A DNA stretch of 64,000 nt from Saccharopolyspora shandongensis (GTDB lineage Bacteria > Actinomycetota > Actinomycetes > Mycobacteriales > Pseudonocardiaceae), in assembly GCF_900106995.1 (NCBI RefSeq), contig NZ_FNOK01000006.1, positions 186,001-250,000 on the forward strand, in the 5' to 3' direction. The translations under genes were made by a program, and so were the position numbers. Below the pieces are notes generated by a model. The model worked only from the letters and a program-made list of their open reading frames with translations. It searched no databases and was not told the DNA's origin. Positions 1-8,352 of the stretch are shown in pieces (positions within the stretch are counted from its first letter, which is position 1; each line of letters begins with the position of its first letter).

Positions 1-589
1 ACGGCTCGTCGGCGAGGTCCCCGATCGCGATCCGCTCCCGCCCGGCCAGCGGGTGATCCTGTGGCAGCGCGCAGATCAGCTCCTCCACCTCGATCACCCG
101 GGTCTGCACGCCCGGGGTCGGCGAGCCGACCTGGTTGACCGGCAGCCGCACGAAACCCAGGTCCAGCGAGCCGTCGGCGACCTTCGCCAGCGCCACGTTC
201 GCGTAGGTCTGGCCGCGCATCACCAACTCCAGGCCGGGATGCGCGGCGCGCACCGCGCGGGTCAGCCGGGGCAGCGACTCGTGGCTGGAGGCGCCGGCGA
301 AGCCGACGGTGACCCGCCCGTACTCGCCGCGGCCGGCGGCCTTCGCGGCGCGCACCGCGATGTCGACGTCGTCGAGCGCCGTGCGGGCAGGCTCCAGGAA
401 CGACTCGCCGGCGCTGGTGAGCCGGACCGAGCGGGTGTTGCGCTCGAAGAGCTGGACGCCGAGTTCCTTCTCCAGCTGGCGGATCTGCTGGCTCAGCGGC
501 GGCTGCGCCATCTGCAGCCGCTTGGCGGCGCGGCCGAAGTGGAGTTCCTCGGCGACGGCGACGAATGCGGTGAGATAGCGCAGCTCCAC
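1..589 (-). CDS. LysR-family transcriptional regulator (3' end beyond window)
   Basis: The minus strand encodes an N-terminal winged helix-turn-helix that begins VELRYLTAFVAVAEELHFGR and continues through AAKRLQMAQPPLSQQIRQLE, the classical LysR signature. A linker and the first part of the effector-binding domain follow. About 196 codons are visible and the C-terminal third lies outside the window. The GTG at 587-589 is the first codon of the conserved LysR start. The gene diverges from the 3-oxoadipate CoA-transferase genes, and LysR proteins commonly activate such divergent aromatic-degradation operons (CatR, PcaQ and BenM types). A LysR-type palindrome lies between the two starts. The effector is unknown. 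A muconate- or oxoadipate-responsive activator is an inference from the neighbours. Confidence 0.9.
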   Translation of the reverse strand, partial: MELRYLTAFVAVAEELHFGRAAKRLQMAQPPLSQQIRQLEKELGVQLFERNTRSVRLTSAGESFLEPARTALDDVDIAVRAAKAAGRGEYGRVTVGFAGASSHESLPRLTRAVRAAHPGLELVMRGQTYANVALAKVADGSLDLGFVRLPVNQVGSPTPGVQTRVIEVEELICALPQDHPLAGRERIAIGDLADEP

Positions 590-649
590 GGTCGACCTCT
601 GTTCACCCCGAGCCCGGGGAATCCATAAGAAATGACTCTTGATCCGACA

Positions 650-664
650 CTAATTCAGTATTAG
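650..664. promoter_or_regulatory. LysR-type operator (T-N11-A palindrome)
   Basis: CTAAT-TCAGT-ATTAG is an inverted repeat with a 5-bp centre, and its inner part fits the T-N11-A form of LysR boxes. It lies 60 bp upstream of the LysR start and 65 bp upstream of catI. The local sequence is clearly more AT-rich than the flanking genes. Binding by the adjacent LysR protein is inferred. Confidence 0.6.
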
Positions 665-728
665 ACAGCTATCAATGCCGCCTGGCAATGTGCTGTGCAT
701 TCGAAGCGCACACCGAGGAGCCCCGACG

Positions 729-1700
729 ATGCAGAACCCGGTCGCCGAGTCGACGACGCCGGTCCCCCGGCCCGACAAGACCATGACGATGCGGGACGCG
801 ATCGCCGCGTTCGTCCCGGACGGGGCGACGGTGGCGCTGGAGGGCTTCACGCACCTGATCCCCACCGCCGCCGGGCACGAGATCATCCGGCAGGGCCGCA
901 AGGACCTCACCGTCGCGCGGATGACCGCCGACATCGTGACCGATCAGCTCATCGCCGGCGGCTGCGTGCGCAAGCTCGTCTCGTCGTTCGTCGGCAACTC
1001 CACCGCCGGCTCGCTCGGCGAGCTGCGCCGCCGCATCGAGACCGGGCGGCCCGCGCCGCTGGAATTCGAGGAGTACAGCCACTACGGGATGATCTGCCGG
1101 TACCTCGCCGGCGCCCAGCGGCTGCCGTTCTACCCGCTGCGCTCCTACGGCGGCAGCGACGTGCCTGCCGTGAACCCCGGCATCCGCAAGGTGACCTCGC
1201 CGTTCCCGGGCCCGGACGGCGAAGCGGAGCAGATCTACGTGGTGCCGCCGCTGAACCCGGACGTCACGATCGTGCACGCGCAGCGCGCCGACCGGGCCGG
1301 CAACACCCAGATCTGGGGCCTGACCGGCATCCAGGCCGAGGCCGTCTACGCCGCGAAGCGGGCGATCATCGTGGTCGAGGAAGTGGTGGCCGACGAGGTG
1401 ATCCGCTCCGACCCCAACCGCACGGTCATCCCGGCGCACGCGGTGGACGCGGTGGTGGCGTGCCCGCGCGGCGCGCACCCGGCCTTCGCGCAGGGCTACT
1501 ACGACCGGGACGGCGACTTCTACCGCAGCTGGTCGCACATCAGCAAGGATCCCGAGCGGCTGCAGGCCTGGCTGGACGAGTGGATCCGCGGCACCCGCGA
1601 CCACGCCGATTACCTCGAGAAGCTCGGCGACGAGCACTGGTCGGGCCTGGCGGTCGGCGAGGCGTGGAGCGAACCGGTCAACTACGGACGCCGGCTCTGA
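729..1700 (+). CDS. catI: 3-oxoadipate CoA-transferase subunit A (CatI/PcaI type)
   Basis: This is the alpha subunit (323 aa) of a family I CoA-transferase. It transfers CoA from succinyl-CoA to 3-oxoadipate in the cytoplasm, the penultimate step of the beta-ketoadipate pathway. The stretch TVALEGFTHLIPTAAGHEII, followed by the RKDLTVARMTADIV region and GAHPAFAQGYY, matches the CatI/PcaI branch as I recall it, including the longer C-terminal tail ending in DEHWSGL. The ATG at 729 is chosen over an upstream ATG at 675 because GAGGAG at 715-720 sits 8 nt before it. The 3' end lies 26 bp before subunit B, so the two are co-transcribed. Glutaconate CoA-transferase is the main alternative. Confidence 0.85.
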   Translation: MQNPVAESTTPVPRPDKTMTMRDAIAAFVPDGATVALEGFTHLIPTAAGHEIIRQGRKDLTVARMTADIVTDQLIAGGCVRKLVSSFVGNSTAGSLGELRRRIETGRPAPLEFEEYSHYGMICRYLAGAQRLPFYPLRSYGGSDVPAVNPGIRKVTSPFPGPDGEAEQIYVVPPLNPDVTIVHAQRADRAGNTQIWGLTGIQAEAVYAAKRAIIVVEEVVADEVIRSDPNRTVIPAHAVDAVVACPRGAHPAFAQGYYDRDGDFYRSWSHISKDPERLQAWLDEWIRGTRDHADYLEKLGDEHWSGLAVGEAWSEPVNYGRRL

Positions 1701-1726
1701 CGGGCAGAACGAAAGGATTTGTCGTG

Positions 1727-2521
1727 ATGAACGCTGTGTCCACCAGTCCGACCGGGTCCGCTGTGGCCGTTACCTCCTCCGAGCTGCTCGCCGCCGTCGC
1801 GTCGCGGGAGCTGGCCGGCAAGAACACCGTCTTCGCCGGGATCGGGCTGCCGACGCTGGCGGTGTCGCTGGCGCAGCTGACCGTCGCGCCCGGCATCGAG
1901 ATCGTCTACGAGTCCGGGGTGTGCGGGGCGCACCCGTCGCAGCTGCCGGAGACGATCGCGGACGCGGTGCTGATCACCGACTCCGAGGCGGTGCTGCCGA
2001 TGACGGCGCTGTTCGGCTACGTCCTGCAGGGCGGCCGGATCGACGTCGGGTTCCTCGGCGCTGCGCAGATCGACCGGTGGGGCAACCTGAACTCGTCGGT
2101 CATCGGCGACTGGCACGCGCCGAAGGTGCGGCTGCCCGGCTCGGGCGGGGCCATGGAGGTGATGGCCAACTCCGGCGAGGTGTTCGTGGTGATGCGCCGC
2201 CACGACCCGCGTTCCTTCATGTCCGAACTGGACTTCTGCACCTCGCCGGGCCCGGACCGGGCGCTGCGGGACGGGATCCGGCCGCTGGGCGCGGGCGTCA
2301 CGCGGGTGATCACCGACCTCGGCATCCTGGCGCGCGGCGGGGTCGGCGAGGAGCTGCGGCTGGTGGCGACGCACCCCGGCGTCACCGTGGACCAGGTCCG
2401 CGCGGCGACCGGCTGGGACCTCCAGGCGGCCGACGAGCTGACCACCATCGAGCCGCCCACGGCGGCGGAGCTCCGCCTGCTCCGCGAGGACGTCGACCCG
2501 GACCGCGTCTACCTCCGCTGA
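1727..2521 (+). CDS. catJ: 3-oxoadipate CoA-transferase subunit B (CatJ/PcaJ type)
   Basis: This is the beta subunit (264 aa) that carries the catalytic glutamate of the CoA-transferase, seen in the segment IEIVYESGVCGAHP. The FLGAAQIDRWGNLNSSVIGD and VRLPGSGGAMEV segments are family hallmarks. It pairs with the upstream subunit A to form the active enzyme of the beta-ketoadipate route. The start is either GTG 1724 or ATG 1727. GAAAGGA at 1711-1717 serves both, and ATG is preferred for spacing. The operon ends at a strong hairpin just after the stop codon. No thiolase (PcaF) follows, so the last step of the pathway must be encoded elsewhere. Confidence 0.87.
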   Translation: MNAVSTSPTGSAVAVTSSELLAAVASRELAGKNTVFAGIGLPTLAVSLAQLTVAPGIEIVYESGVCGAHPSQLPETIADAVLITDSEAVLPMTALFGYVLQGGRIDVGFLGAAQIDRWGNLNSSVIGDWHAPKVRLPGSGGAMEVMANSGEVFVVMRRHDPRSFMSELDFCTSPGPDRALRDGIRPLGAGVTRVITDLGILARGGVGEELRLVATHPGVTVDQVRAATGWDLQAADELTTIEPPTAAELRLLREDVDPDRVYLR

Positions 2522-2526
2522 CCCGA

Positions 2527-2572
2527 CTCGTGAGCACTTTGGACTGCTGTTACAGCCCAAAGTGCTCACGAG
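2527..2572. terminator. Bidirectional hairpin terminator
   Basis: A 16-bp perfect stem (2527-2542 with 2557-2572) encloses a second small stem (GCTGT with ACAGC), giving a nearly continuous 46-bp palindrome. It lies between the convergent catJ and oxidoreductase genes, 5 bp after the catJ stop and 6 bp from the other stop. Confidence 0.85.
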
Positions 2573-2578
2573 CCCCGA

Positions 2579-3565
2579 TCATGCTCCCGTCTGCACCTGG
2601 AGCAGGGTCTTGCCGATCACCTGGCGGTTCTGCATCGCCGTGTGAGCGTCGGCGGCGCGCTCCAGCGGGAAGGTCTGGCCGATGGTCGGATTCAGCAATC
2701 CCGCCGCCGCTTGGGAAAGCGCTCGTTCCCGGCGCGGAGGCGCGGCCGCCCGGAAGCTGAAGAGCTGATCGACGCCGATCACGGTGACCTCGCGACGCTC
2801 GGCCTCCGCCCGGTCGATCTCGCTCGGCGCGCCGCTGGAGGCGCCGTGCATCGAGAACCGCCCGCCGCGCGCGGTCAGCTCGAACGCCTCCCGGCCGATG
2901 GTTCCGCCGATGCCGTCGAAGACCAGGTCCGGTCCCCGGCCGTCCGTCGCCGCCAGGATCTGTTCGCGCCAACCGGATTCCGAGTAGTCGACCACCAGCT
3001 CGGCGCCCAGCGAGAGCACCAGCTCGCGCTTGCGCTCGCCCCTCGCCGCGCCGATGACGCGCGCGCCGGCGGCGCGTGCCAGCTGCACCAGCAGGCTGCC
3101 GACGCCGCCACCGGCCGCCTCGACGAGTACCCACTCCCCTGACTTGATCGGCGCGTTCTCGACCAGGCCGATCGCCGTGGAGCCGTCGTCGAACAGCGCC
3201 GCCGCCTCCGGCAGCCCCAGTCCGTCGGGGACCGGGAACAGCGCGTCCGCGTCGGCGACCGCCTTCTCGGCGTTCCCGCCGAGCCCGTCGGCGGTGTGGG
3301 CGACCACCCGGCGGCCGAGCCAGCTCGCGTCGACGCCGTCGCCGGCCGAGAGCACCGTTCCGGCCACCGTCGCGCCGGGCACGTAGGGCAGCTCCGGCAG
3401 CGGCGGTCCCGGCGAGAAGCCTTGGCGCAGTTGGGTTTGGACGAAGTCGATGGCGGCGATCTCGACGCCGATCACGACCTGCCCGGCCCCGGCGACCGGA
3501 TCGGGCGCCTCCCCCGCGACGAGCACCTCAGGCCCACCGAACTCGCTCACCCGCACAACCCTCAT
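2579..3565 (-). CDS. Quinone oxidoreductase-like MDR-family NADPH reductase
   Basis: This 328-aa protein is a zinc-independent member of the medium-chain dehydrogenase/reductase superfamily. It has an N-terminal GroES-like domain (MRVVRVSEFGGPEVL) and then a Rossmann fold with AAGGGVGSLLVQLARAAG, which fits the nucleotide loop of quinone reductases (AxxGxxG). Catalytic zinc cysteines are absent. The likely reaction is NADPH-dependent reduction of a quinone or enone in the cytoplasm, but the substrate cannot be read from the sequence. The start at 3565 is supported by GAGGAG just upstream. It lies 128 bp downstream of the TetR gene on the same strand, so it could be a target of that regulator. 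Confidence 0.88.
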   Translation of the reverse strand: MRVVRVSEFGGPEVLVAGEAPDPVAGAGQVVIGVEIAAIDFVQTQLRQGFSPGPPLPELPYVPGATVAGTVLSAGDGVDASWLGRRVVAHTADGLGGNAEKAVADADALFPVPDGLGLPEAAALFDDGSTAIGLVENAPIKSGEWVLVEAAGGGVGSLLVQLARAAGARVIGAARGERKRELVLSLGAELVVDYSESGWREQILAATDGRGPDLVFDGIGGTIGREAFELTARGGRFSMHGASSGAPSEIDRAEAERREVTVIGVDQLFSFRAAAPPRRERALSQAAAGLLNPTIGQTFPLERAADAHTAMQNRQVIGKTLLQVQTGA

Positions 3566-3693
3566 GGCCGCTCCTCAGAACTCCGTCGACTGCACACCAA
3601 TCTCCAACTTCAACCGCACTGAAGATCATCCGGTTGTGATCGACATCTCAGCGGCGACGCTCCGGGCGCAGCCATGGCGACCCGCCGACGCCG

Positions 3694-4512
3694 TCAGGCC
3701 TTGCGCATCCGGTAGGCGCGTTGCTGGCAGGCGCGGGAGCAGTAGTCCCGTGGCCGCCCCTTAGCGGCGGGCTCGATCACCTTTCCGCACACGGAGCACC
3801 TATTTTCATCACGAATTTCATCACGAACGAGCGTCTCAATACCGTCGAGCACCCGCCGCAGGCCGAACTCGAACGGGTCCAGCGGGTCGTCGAAACCGCC
3901 GTCCCGGTAGAGGCGGCTCAACGTCGGGTACCGGTCGAGGTGGTCGAACAGCGAAGTGCGCCCCGCCCACCACTCCTCGTGTCCGACACCGGAGCTCCGC
4001 TCCAGGCGCGCCGCCTCCACCAGCTGCCGGGCCGCGCTCTCCACGAACCCGCCGACGAGCGTCACCACCGCCACTACCCGCGCAGGCGGCAGTCCGCTGC
4101 GCGCCGCCGCACCCAACGCCCGCTCGAAGCTCGCCACCGCGTTCGGCCCGGGCACCTGCCTGAGCCCCTCCGCCTCTACCAGCCACGGATGTCGCTGGTA
4201 GAGCACCAATCCGTCGCGCGCCCACGCTTCGAGCTCCGCCCGCCAGCCCGCCTCAGGTCCCGCTCCGGCAGCCGCCTGCACCGCCATCGCCTCGTCGCGC
4301 ATGAGATCGACCAGCTCCGCCTTGCCCGGCACGTGCCGGTAGAGCGCCATCGTGGTGAAGCCGAGCCGCTCGGCGACCCGCCGCATGGACACCGCGGCCA
4401 GCCCCTCCTCGTCGGCCAGCTCGATCGCGGCCCGCACGATCCGCGCCAGGTTGAGCCCTCGCCGCGACTCTCCCTGCCACAGCAGGTCGGTGCTGCGTTC
4501 CGGATCTGCCAC
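3694..4512 (-). CDS. TetR-family regulator with C-terminal zinc knuckle
   Basis: This 272-aa repressor has an N-terminal TetR helix-turn-helix (RIVRAAIELADEEGLAAVSM followed by RRVAERLGFTTMALYRHV) and a TetR_C-like ligand domain. The final 34 residues hold CSVC (Cys239 and Cys242) and CSRAC (Cys258 and Cys262) in a basic context, which looks like a small zinc ribbon. The GTG at 4512 is chosen because AGGAGG precedes it by a few bases; the preceding GTG at 4515 is almost on top of that site. It diverges from the beta-helix gene across a 15-bp palindrome. Autoregulation and repression of the divergent gene are inferred. Confidence 0.85.
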   Translation of the reverse strand: MADPERSTDLLWQGESRRGLNLARIVRAAIELADEEGLAAVSMRRVAERLGFTTMALYRHVPGKAELVDLMRDEAMAVQAAAGAGPEAGWRAELEAWARDGLVLYQRHPWLVEAEGLRQVPGPNAVASFERALGAAARSGLPPARVVAVVTLVGGFVESAARQLVEAARLERSSGVGHEEWWAGRTSLFDHLDRYPTLSRLYRDGGFDDPLDPFEFGLRRVLDGIETLVRDEIRDENRCSVCGKVIEPAAKGRPRDYCSRACQQRAYRMRKA

Positions 4513-4545
4513 CACTCCTCCTCGCCATTCGTGGTACAAACCGAA

Positions 4546-4560
4546 GTGTATGCCATACAC
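4546..4560. promoter_or_regulatory. 15-bp palindromic operator
   Basis: GTGTATG-C-CATACAC is a perfect palindrome in the 63-bp gap between the divergent TetR and beta-helix genes, 15 bp before the beta-helix ATG. Its position and symmetry fit a TetR operator that blocks both promoters. Confidence 0.7.
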
Positions 4561-4575
4561 AAGAGAGGCATCTTG

Positions 4576-6264
4576 ATGATTTTCGTTGATCCTTCTGGTG
4601 ACGACTCCGGCCCGGGCACGATCGAGCGGCCGTTCGCCACACTGGACCGGGCCCGCGCCGCGGCGAGCGCGGGCTCCGTGGTCAACCTCCGGGCGGGCAC
4701 CTACCGCCTCACCGGAACGTTCTCGCTCTCGGCCGCCGATTCCGGGGTCGTCTACCAGGCATTCGGATACGGCACCGAAGCGCAGGAAGAGGTCGTGATC
4801 AGCGGCGGCCGGCAGATCAACGGCTGGCGACAAGACGATGACGGGGTATGCCGGGCATCGGTGCCCGGACTGGCGACCCGCCAGCTCTACGTGGCCGGAC
4901 GCCGCGCGCCGCGGGCGGCCATCGCGCTCGACCAGGGGCTGGTCAGGACCGAGACCGGCTACGTCAGCGCAGACCCCGCGCACCGGTCCTGGGAGGGCCA
5001 GGTCGAGTTCGTCTACCGGGGCGCCTACCCCTGGTCCGAAGCCCGCTGCCAGGCGTCGCGGATCTCGGGCGACGAGCAATCGACCACGATCACCATGGCG
5101 CAGCCCGCTTTCGCTTGGGCGGCGCAGCTGTACCGCTCGGTCATCACCTGGGACGACCCGAACGCCGGCGAGCAGAACGGGCTCGACAACCCGACCTCGG
5201 CCGAGAACAGCCCCGCGTTCCTGACCGAGGGCGCCTTCGCGCTCGCCGATGGGGTCCTGCACTACCTGCCGCGGCCCGGCGAGGAACTCGACGACGCCGT
5301 GGTGGCCCCGGTGCTGGAAACCCTGCTGCACGCCCGAGACGTGCACGACATCGCCTTCCGCGGCATCACCTTCGCCGATGCGACGTGGCTGCGCCCGGGC
5401 TCGCCGGAGGGCTTCCTGCACTACCACGGCAACGGCTACCACGACGGCGGTCCGCTCCACACGATCGTCTTCGCCGACGGTCAAGGGCAGGTCGTCGTCC
5501 CCGGCGATGCCTCGGCCATGCCCGGCAACGTGGTCTTCGAGAATTCCTCGCGGGTCGTGCTGGAGGGCTGCCGGTTCACGAGGTTGGGCGCGGTCGCGCT
5601 GGAATTCCGCGGTGCCGGCGACCGAAACGCGTTGCGGGACAGCGTGATCGACGACGTGTCCGGCGGTGGCCTGGTGATCGGCGAGGGCGCCCGCGGCCAC
5701 CGGATCGAGAACAACCACATCCACCACATCGGACAGGACTACAGCGGTTCGCCGGCCGTTCTGCTGTCGGGCACCCGGGACGCGGTCATCGCGCACAACC
5801 AGGTCAACGACGCACCGCACGCGGGCATCGTGGTCTACGAGGGGCATGGCACGCAGGTGCTGAACAACCTGGTGCACGACACGATGCAGGTGCTGGCCGA
5901 CGGCGGCGGCATCTACCTGTCGGGAAGCCAGGGCACCTCGCACGCCGACGGGGCGCTGATCCGCGGCAACGTCGTCCGCGACACGATCACGTCCTACAAC
6001 TTCGGCCTCTACACCGACTACGGCGCCGCCTGGGTCACCGTGCAGGGCAACGTCGTCCACCGGGCCGACAGCCCGGTCGCGCTGGAGGTGTCGCCGCCGC
6101 TGGAGCACGTCGCGTTCATCGGCAACTTCTGGGACGCCGACCCCGGCGAACCGCCGGAAGGCGTGACGCTGGCCGACAACACGACGTTGCCGGCCGACGC
6201 CTTCGGCGATGATCCGTCGGTCGCCCGGATCATGACGGCCGCAGGCCGCACGCCGCGCGGCTGA
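4576..6264 (+). CDS. Right-handed parallel beta-helix protein
   Basis: This 562-aa protein begins MIFVDPSGDDSGPGT and continues RPFATLDRARAAA, the entry motif of many beta-helix carbohydrate-active proteins (DUF1565 or GH141-like). Repeated turns such as NVVFENSSRVVLEGCRFTRL, RIENNHIHHIG, VIAHNQVNDAPHAGIVV and QVLNNLVHDT follow between roughly residues 315 and 530. This is the pectate-lyase-like fold that usually binds or cleaves polysaccharide. No signal peptide is present at the chosen ATG, which has AGAGAGG upstream, so the protein appears cytoplasmic or is exported by another route. Its sole visible control is the divergent TetR and the palindrome. The exact sugar substrate is not predictable. 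Confidence 0.8.
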   Translation: MIFVDPSGDDSGPGTIERPFATLDRARAAASAGSVVNLRAGTYRLTGTFSLSAADSGVVYQAFGYGTEAQEEVVISGGRQINGWRQDDDGVCRASVPGLATRQLYVAGRRAPRAAIALDQGLVRTETGYVSADPAHRSWEGQVEFVYRGAYPWSEARCQASRISGDEQSTTITMAQPAFAWAAQLYRSVITWDDPNAGEQNGLDNPTSAENSPAFLTEGAFALADGVLHYLPRPGEELDDAVVAPVLETLLHARDVHDIAFRGITFADATWLRPGSPEGFLHYHGNGYHDGGPLHTIVFADGQGQVVVPGDASAMPGNVVFENSSRVVLEGCRFTRLGAVALEFRGAGDRNALRDSVIDDVSGGGLVIGEGARGHRIENNHIHHIGQDYSGSPAVLLSGTRDAVIAHNQVNDAPHAGIVVYEGHGTQVLNNLVHDTMQVLADGGGIYLSGSQGTSHADGALIRGNVVRDTITSYNFGLYTDYGAAWVTVQGNVVHRADSPVALEVSPPLEHVAFIGNFWDADPGEPPEGVTLADNTTLPADAFGDDPSVARIMTAAGRTPRG

Positions 6265-6265
6265 A

Positions 6266-6298
6266 CCCGGTGCGCACCGTCCGCTGGGTGCGCCCGGG
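6266..6298. terminator. Bidirectional hairpin terminator
   Basis: CCCGGTGCGCACC (6266-6278) pairs with GGTGCGCCCGGG (6287-6298) with one bulged base. It lies between the convergent beta-helix and GntR genes. Confidence 0.65.
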
Positions 6299-6301
6299 CG
6301 C

Positions 6302-7051
6302 TCAGCGGACGTTGCGGCGGAGGCGGACCCGGTAGGAGTAGTGCTCCGGCAGGAAGTAGCTGACCGCCAGCTCGACGGGCTGACCCGTCGTCGACTGGTA
6401 CATGCGGTCGATCCGCAGCAGCGGCCGCTGCGGCTCGCAGCCGAGGTGTTCGGCGATCTCCGGGGTCGCCAAGCCCACCGTGATGCTCTGCTCCGCCTCC
6501 GCGATCGGGTCGGTCAGCCGGTCGTCGAGCAGCCCGATGATCGTCACGCCGCTGCGCGCGCCGGGCTCGGTCAGCTCCGGCACCGATTCGACGAGCTTGC
6601 CCACCGCAGGCGGCAGGAACACCGTCGTCAGGCAGAACGGCACGTCGTCGTGCAGCCGCCGGAACTCCAGGGTGTGCACCCGGTCGGACTGCAGCCGCAG
6701 GCGGCCCGCGGCGTCCAGGTCGACCTGCTGGCGCAGCGGGGTGATCAGCTCCATCGTGGTGTCGATCGACAGGCCCATCAGGTCGTCGATGGAGCCGAAC
6801 TGGCGCAGGTACTGCTCTTCCCGCAGCGCCGCGAAGGTGCCGCGCCCCGGGATCCGGTAGACCATGCCCTCGGCGACGAGGTCCTGGAAGGCGCGGCGGA
6901 CCGTCTGCCTGCTGACGCGGTGAGTCTCGGCGAGCTCCGCCTCGGTGGGCAGCCGTTTGCCCTCGGGGTAGTCGTGCTGCAGGATCGCCGCCCGCAGCTC
7001 CCGCGCCAGGCGCAGGTACGCGCTCTCCCGGCCATCGGTCCGCTGTGCCAC
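6302..7051 (-). CDS. GntR-family (HutC subfamily) regulator with UTRA domain
   Basis: This 249-aa protein has an N-terminal winged helix (GKRLPTEAELAETHRVSRQT, then VRRAFQDLVAEG and the GRGTF wing) and a C-terminal UTRA ligand domain ending in a VELAVSYFLPEHYSYRVRLR segment. GTG 7051 is preferred because GGGAGGTGA sits 2 nt upstream of it; an in-frame GTG at 7057 overlaps that ribosome-binding site. The protein probably senses a small metabolite. It lies downstream of the acyl-CoA dehydrogenase and prpD-like genes on the same strand but is separated from them by a strong hairpin, so it may control that cluster from its own promoter. Confidence 0.88.
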   Translation of the reverse strand: MAQRTDGRESAYLRLARELRAAILQHDYPEGKRLPTEAELAETHRVSRQTVRRAFQDLVAEGMVYRIPGRGTFAALREEQYLRQFGSIDDLMGLSIDTTMELITPLRQQVDLDAAGRLRLQSDRVHTLEFRRLHDDVPFCLTTVFLPPAVGKLVESVPELTEPGARSGVTIIGLLDDRLTDPIAEAEQSITVGLATPEIAEHLGCEPQRPLLRIDRMYQSTTGQPVELAVSYFLPEHYSYRVRLRRNVR

Positions 7052-7110
7052 CGTCACCTCCCGGCTTGTCGCCCCCGACCGTAGCGGACCCGCGCCGCCG
7101 CGCCGCCGGG

Positions 7111-7144
7111 GGCGATTTCGGCGGGCCGCACCGCCGAAATCGCC
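7111..7144. terminator. Hairpin terminator after acyl-CoA dehydrogenase
   Basis: A 14-bp perfect stem (7111-7124 with 7131-7144) and a 6-nt loop lie 10 bp beyond the acyl-CoA dehydrogenase stop. Confidence 0.8.
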
Positions 7145-7154
7145 GGCACCGGCG

Positions 7155-8324
7155 TCAGGCGTCGAGGCCGCCGCGTTTGACCAGCTGGGCCGCGATGACG
7201 TTGCGCTGGATCTCGTTGGTGCCCTCGCCGACGATCATCAGCGGCGCGTCGCGGAAGTAGCGCTCCACGTCGAACTCCGTGGAATAGCCGTAGCCGCCGT
7301 GGATGCGCACCGCGTTCAGCGCGATCTCCATGGCCGCCTCCGAGGCGAACAGCTTGGCCATGCCCGCCTCCATGTCCACCCGGCGGCCCGCGTCGTACTC
7401 CCGGGCTGCGTGCAGGGTGAGCTGGCGGGCGGCGGTGAGCTTGGTGGCCATGTCCGCCAGGTAGTTGCCCACCGACTGGTGCTGCCAGATCGGCTTGCCG
7501 AAGCTCTCCCGCTCCTGGGCGTAGCGCAGCGCGTCCTCCAGGGCCGCCTTGCCCACGCCCAGCGCGCGGGAGGCGACCTGGATGCGGCCGGTCTCCAGGC
7601 CCTTCATCATCTGCGCGAAGCCCCGGCCCTCCTCGGTGCCCAGCAGCGCCGAGGCCGGGGCTCGGTAGTCCTCGAAGGACAGTTCGCAGCTCTCCACGCC
7701 CTTGTAGCCGAGCTTGGGCAGGTCGCGGGAGACGGTCAGGCCCGGGCCGTGCTCGACGAGCAGGATGGAAATGCCCTTGTGGCCGGGGTTCGCGGCCGGG
7801 TCGGTCTTGCACATCAGCGCGATCAGCCCGGACCGGCGGGAGTTGGTGATCCAGGTCTTGGCGCCGTTGACGACGTACTCTCCCCCACCTTCCTTGCGGG
7901 CGTTGGTGGTCATCGCCTGCAGGTCGGAGCCGCCGCCGGGCTCGGTCAGCGCCATCGTCGCGCGGATCTCGCCGGTGGCCATCTTCGGCAGGTACCTGCG
8001 CTTCTGCTCCTCGGTGCCGAAGTGCAGCAGCAGCTTGGACACCACGCTGTGGCCGCCCATCGCGCCGGCCAGGCTCATCCAGCCGCGGGCCAGCTCCTCG
8101 ACGATCAGCACGTAGCAGGGCGTGGAAACCGGTGTGCCGCCGTACTCCTCTGGGATCGCCAGCCCGAAGATGCCCAGTGCCTTCATCTGCTCGATGAGGG
8201 CCTCCGGGTAGGTGTTGGAGTGCTCCAGCTCCTGCACCACTGGCTTGACGGACTTGTCGACGAAGTCGCGCACCGTTTCCACGGCGAGCTTCTCGTCGGC
8301 GCTGAGGATGTCCAATGTGCTCAA
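7155..8324 (-). CDS. Acyl-CoA dehydrogenase
   Basis: This 389-aa FAD enzyme introduces a trans-2,3 double bond into an acyl-CoA thioester. Seen features are the FAD/substrate segment MALTEPGGGSDLQAM, WITNSRR, the ARG-type stretch RESFGKPIWQHQSV, RIHGGYGYSTEFDVER, and the C-terminal MIVGEGTNEIQRNVIA that holds the catalytic glutamate of the short/medium-chain type. Its length equals that of typical bacterial members. The start is read as TTG at 8322-8324 with GGGAG upstream, since no ATG or GTG fits. It lies 28 bp downstream of the MmgE/PrpD gene and is likely co-transcribed with it. The chain length or branched acid used is unknown. Confidence 0.9.
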   Translation of the reverse strand: MSTLDILSADEKLAVETVRDFVDKSVKPVVQELEHSNTYPEALIEQMKALGIFGLAIPEEYGGTPVSTPCYVLIVEELARGWMSLAGAMGGHSVVSKLLLHFGTEEQKRRYLPKMATGEIRATMALTEPGGGSDLQAMTTNARKEGGGEYVVNGAKTWITNSRRSGLIALMCKTDPAANPGHKGISILLVEHGPGLTVSRDLPKLGYKGVESCELSFEDYRAPASALLGTEEGRGFAQMMKGLETGRIQVASRALGVGKAALEDALRYAQERESFGKPIWQHQSVGNYLADMATKLTAARQLTLHAAREYDAGRRVDMEAGMAKLFASEAAMEIALNAVRIHGGYGYSTEFDVERYFRDAPLMIVGEGTNEIQRNVIAAQLVKRGGLDA

Positions 8325-8352
8325 TGCATCGCTCCCTTGTGGTGCTCAATCC

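Noticed and set aside
3721..6264. A long plus-strand reading frame of over 840 codons that includes the beta-helix gene
   Set aside because: The first part is the antisense of the TetR gene in a GC-rich frame. The real start is ATG 4576, after the operator and with a ribosome-binding site.
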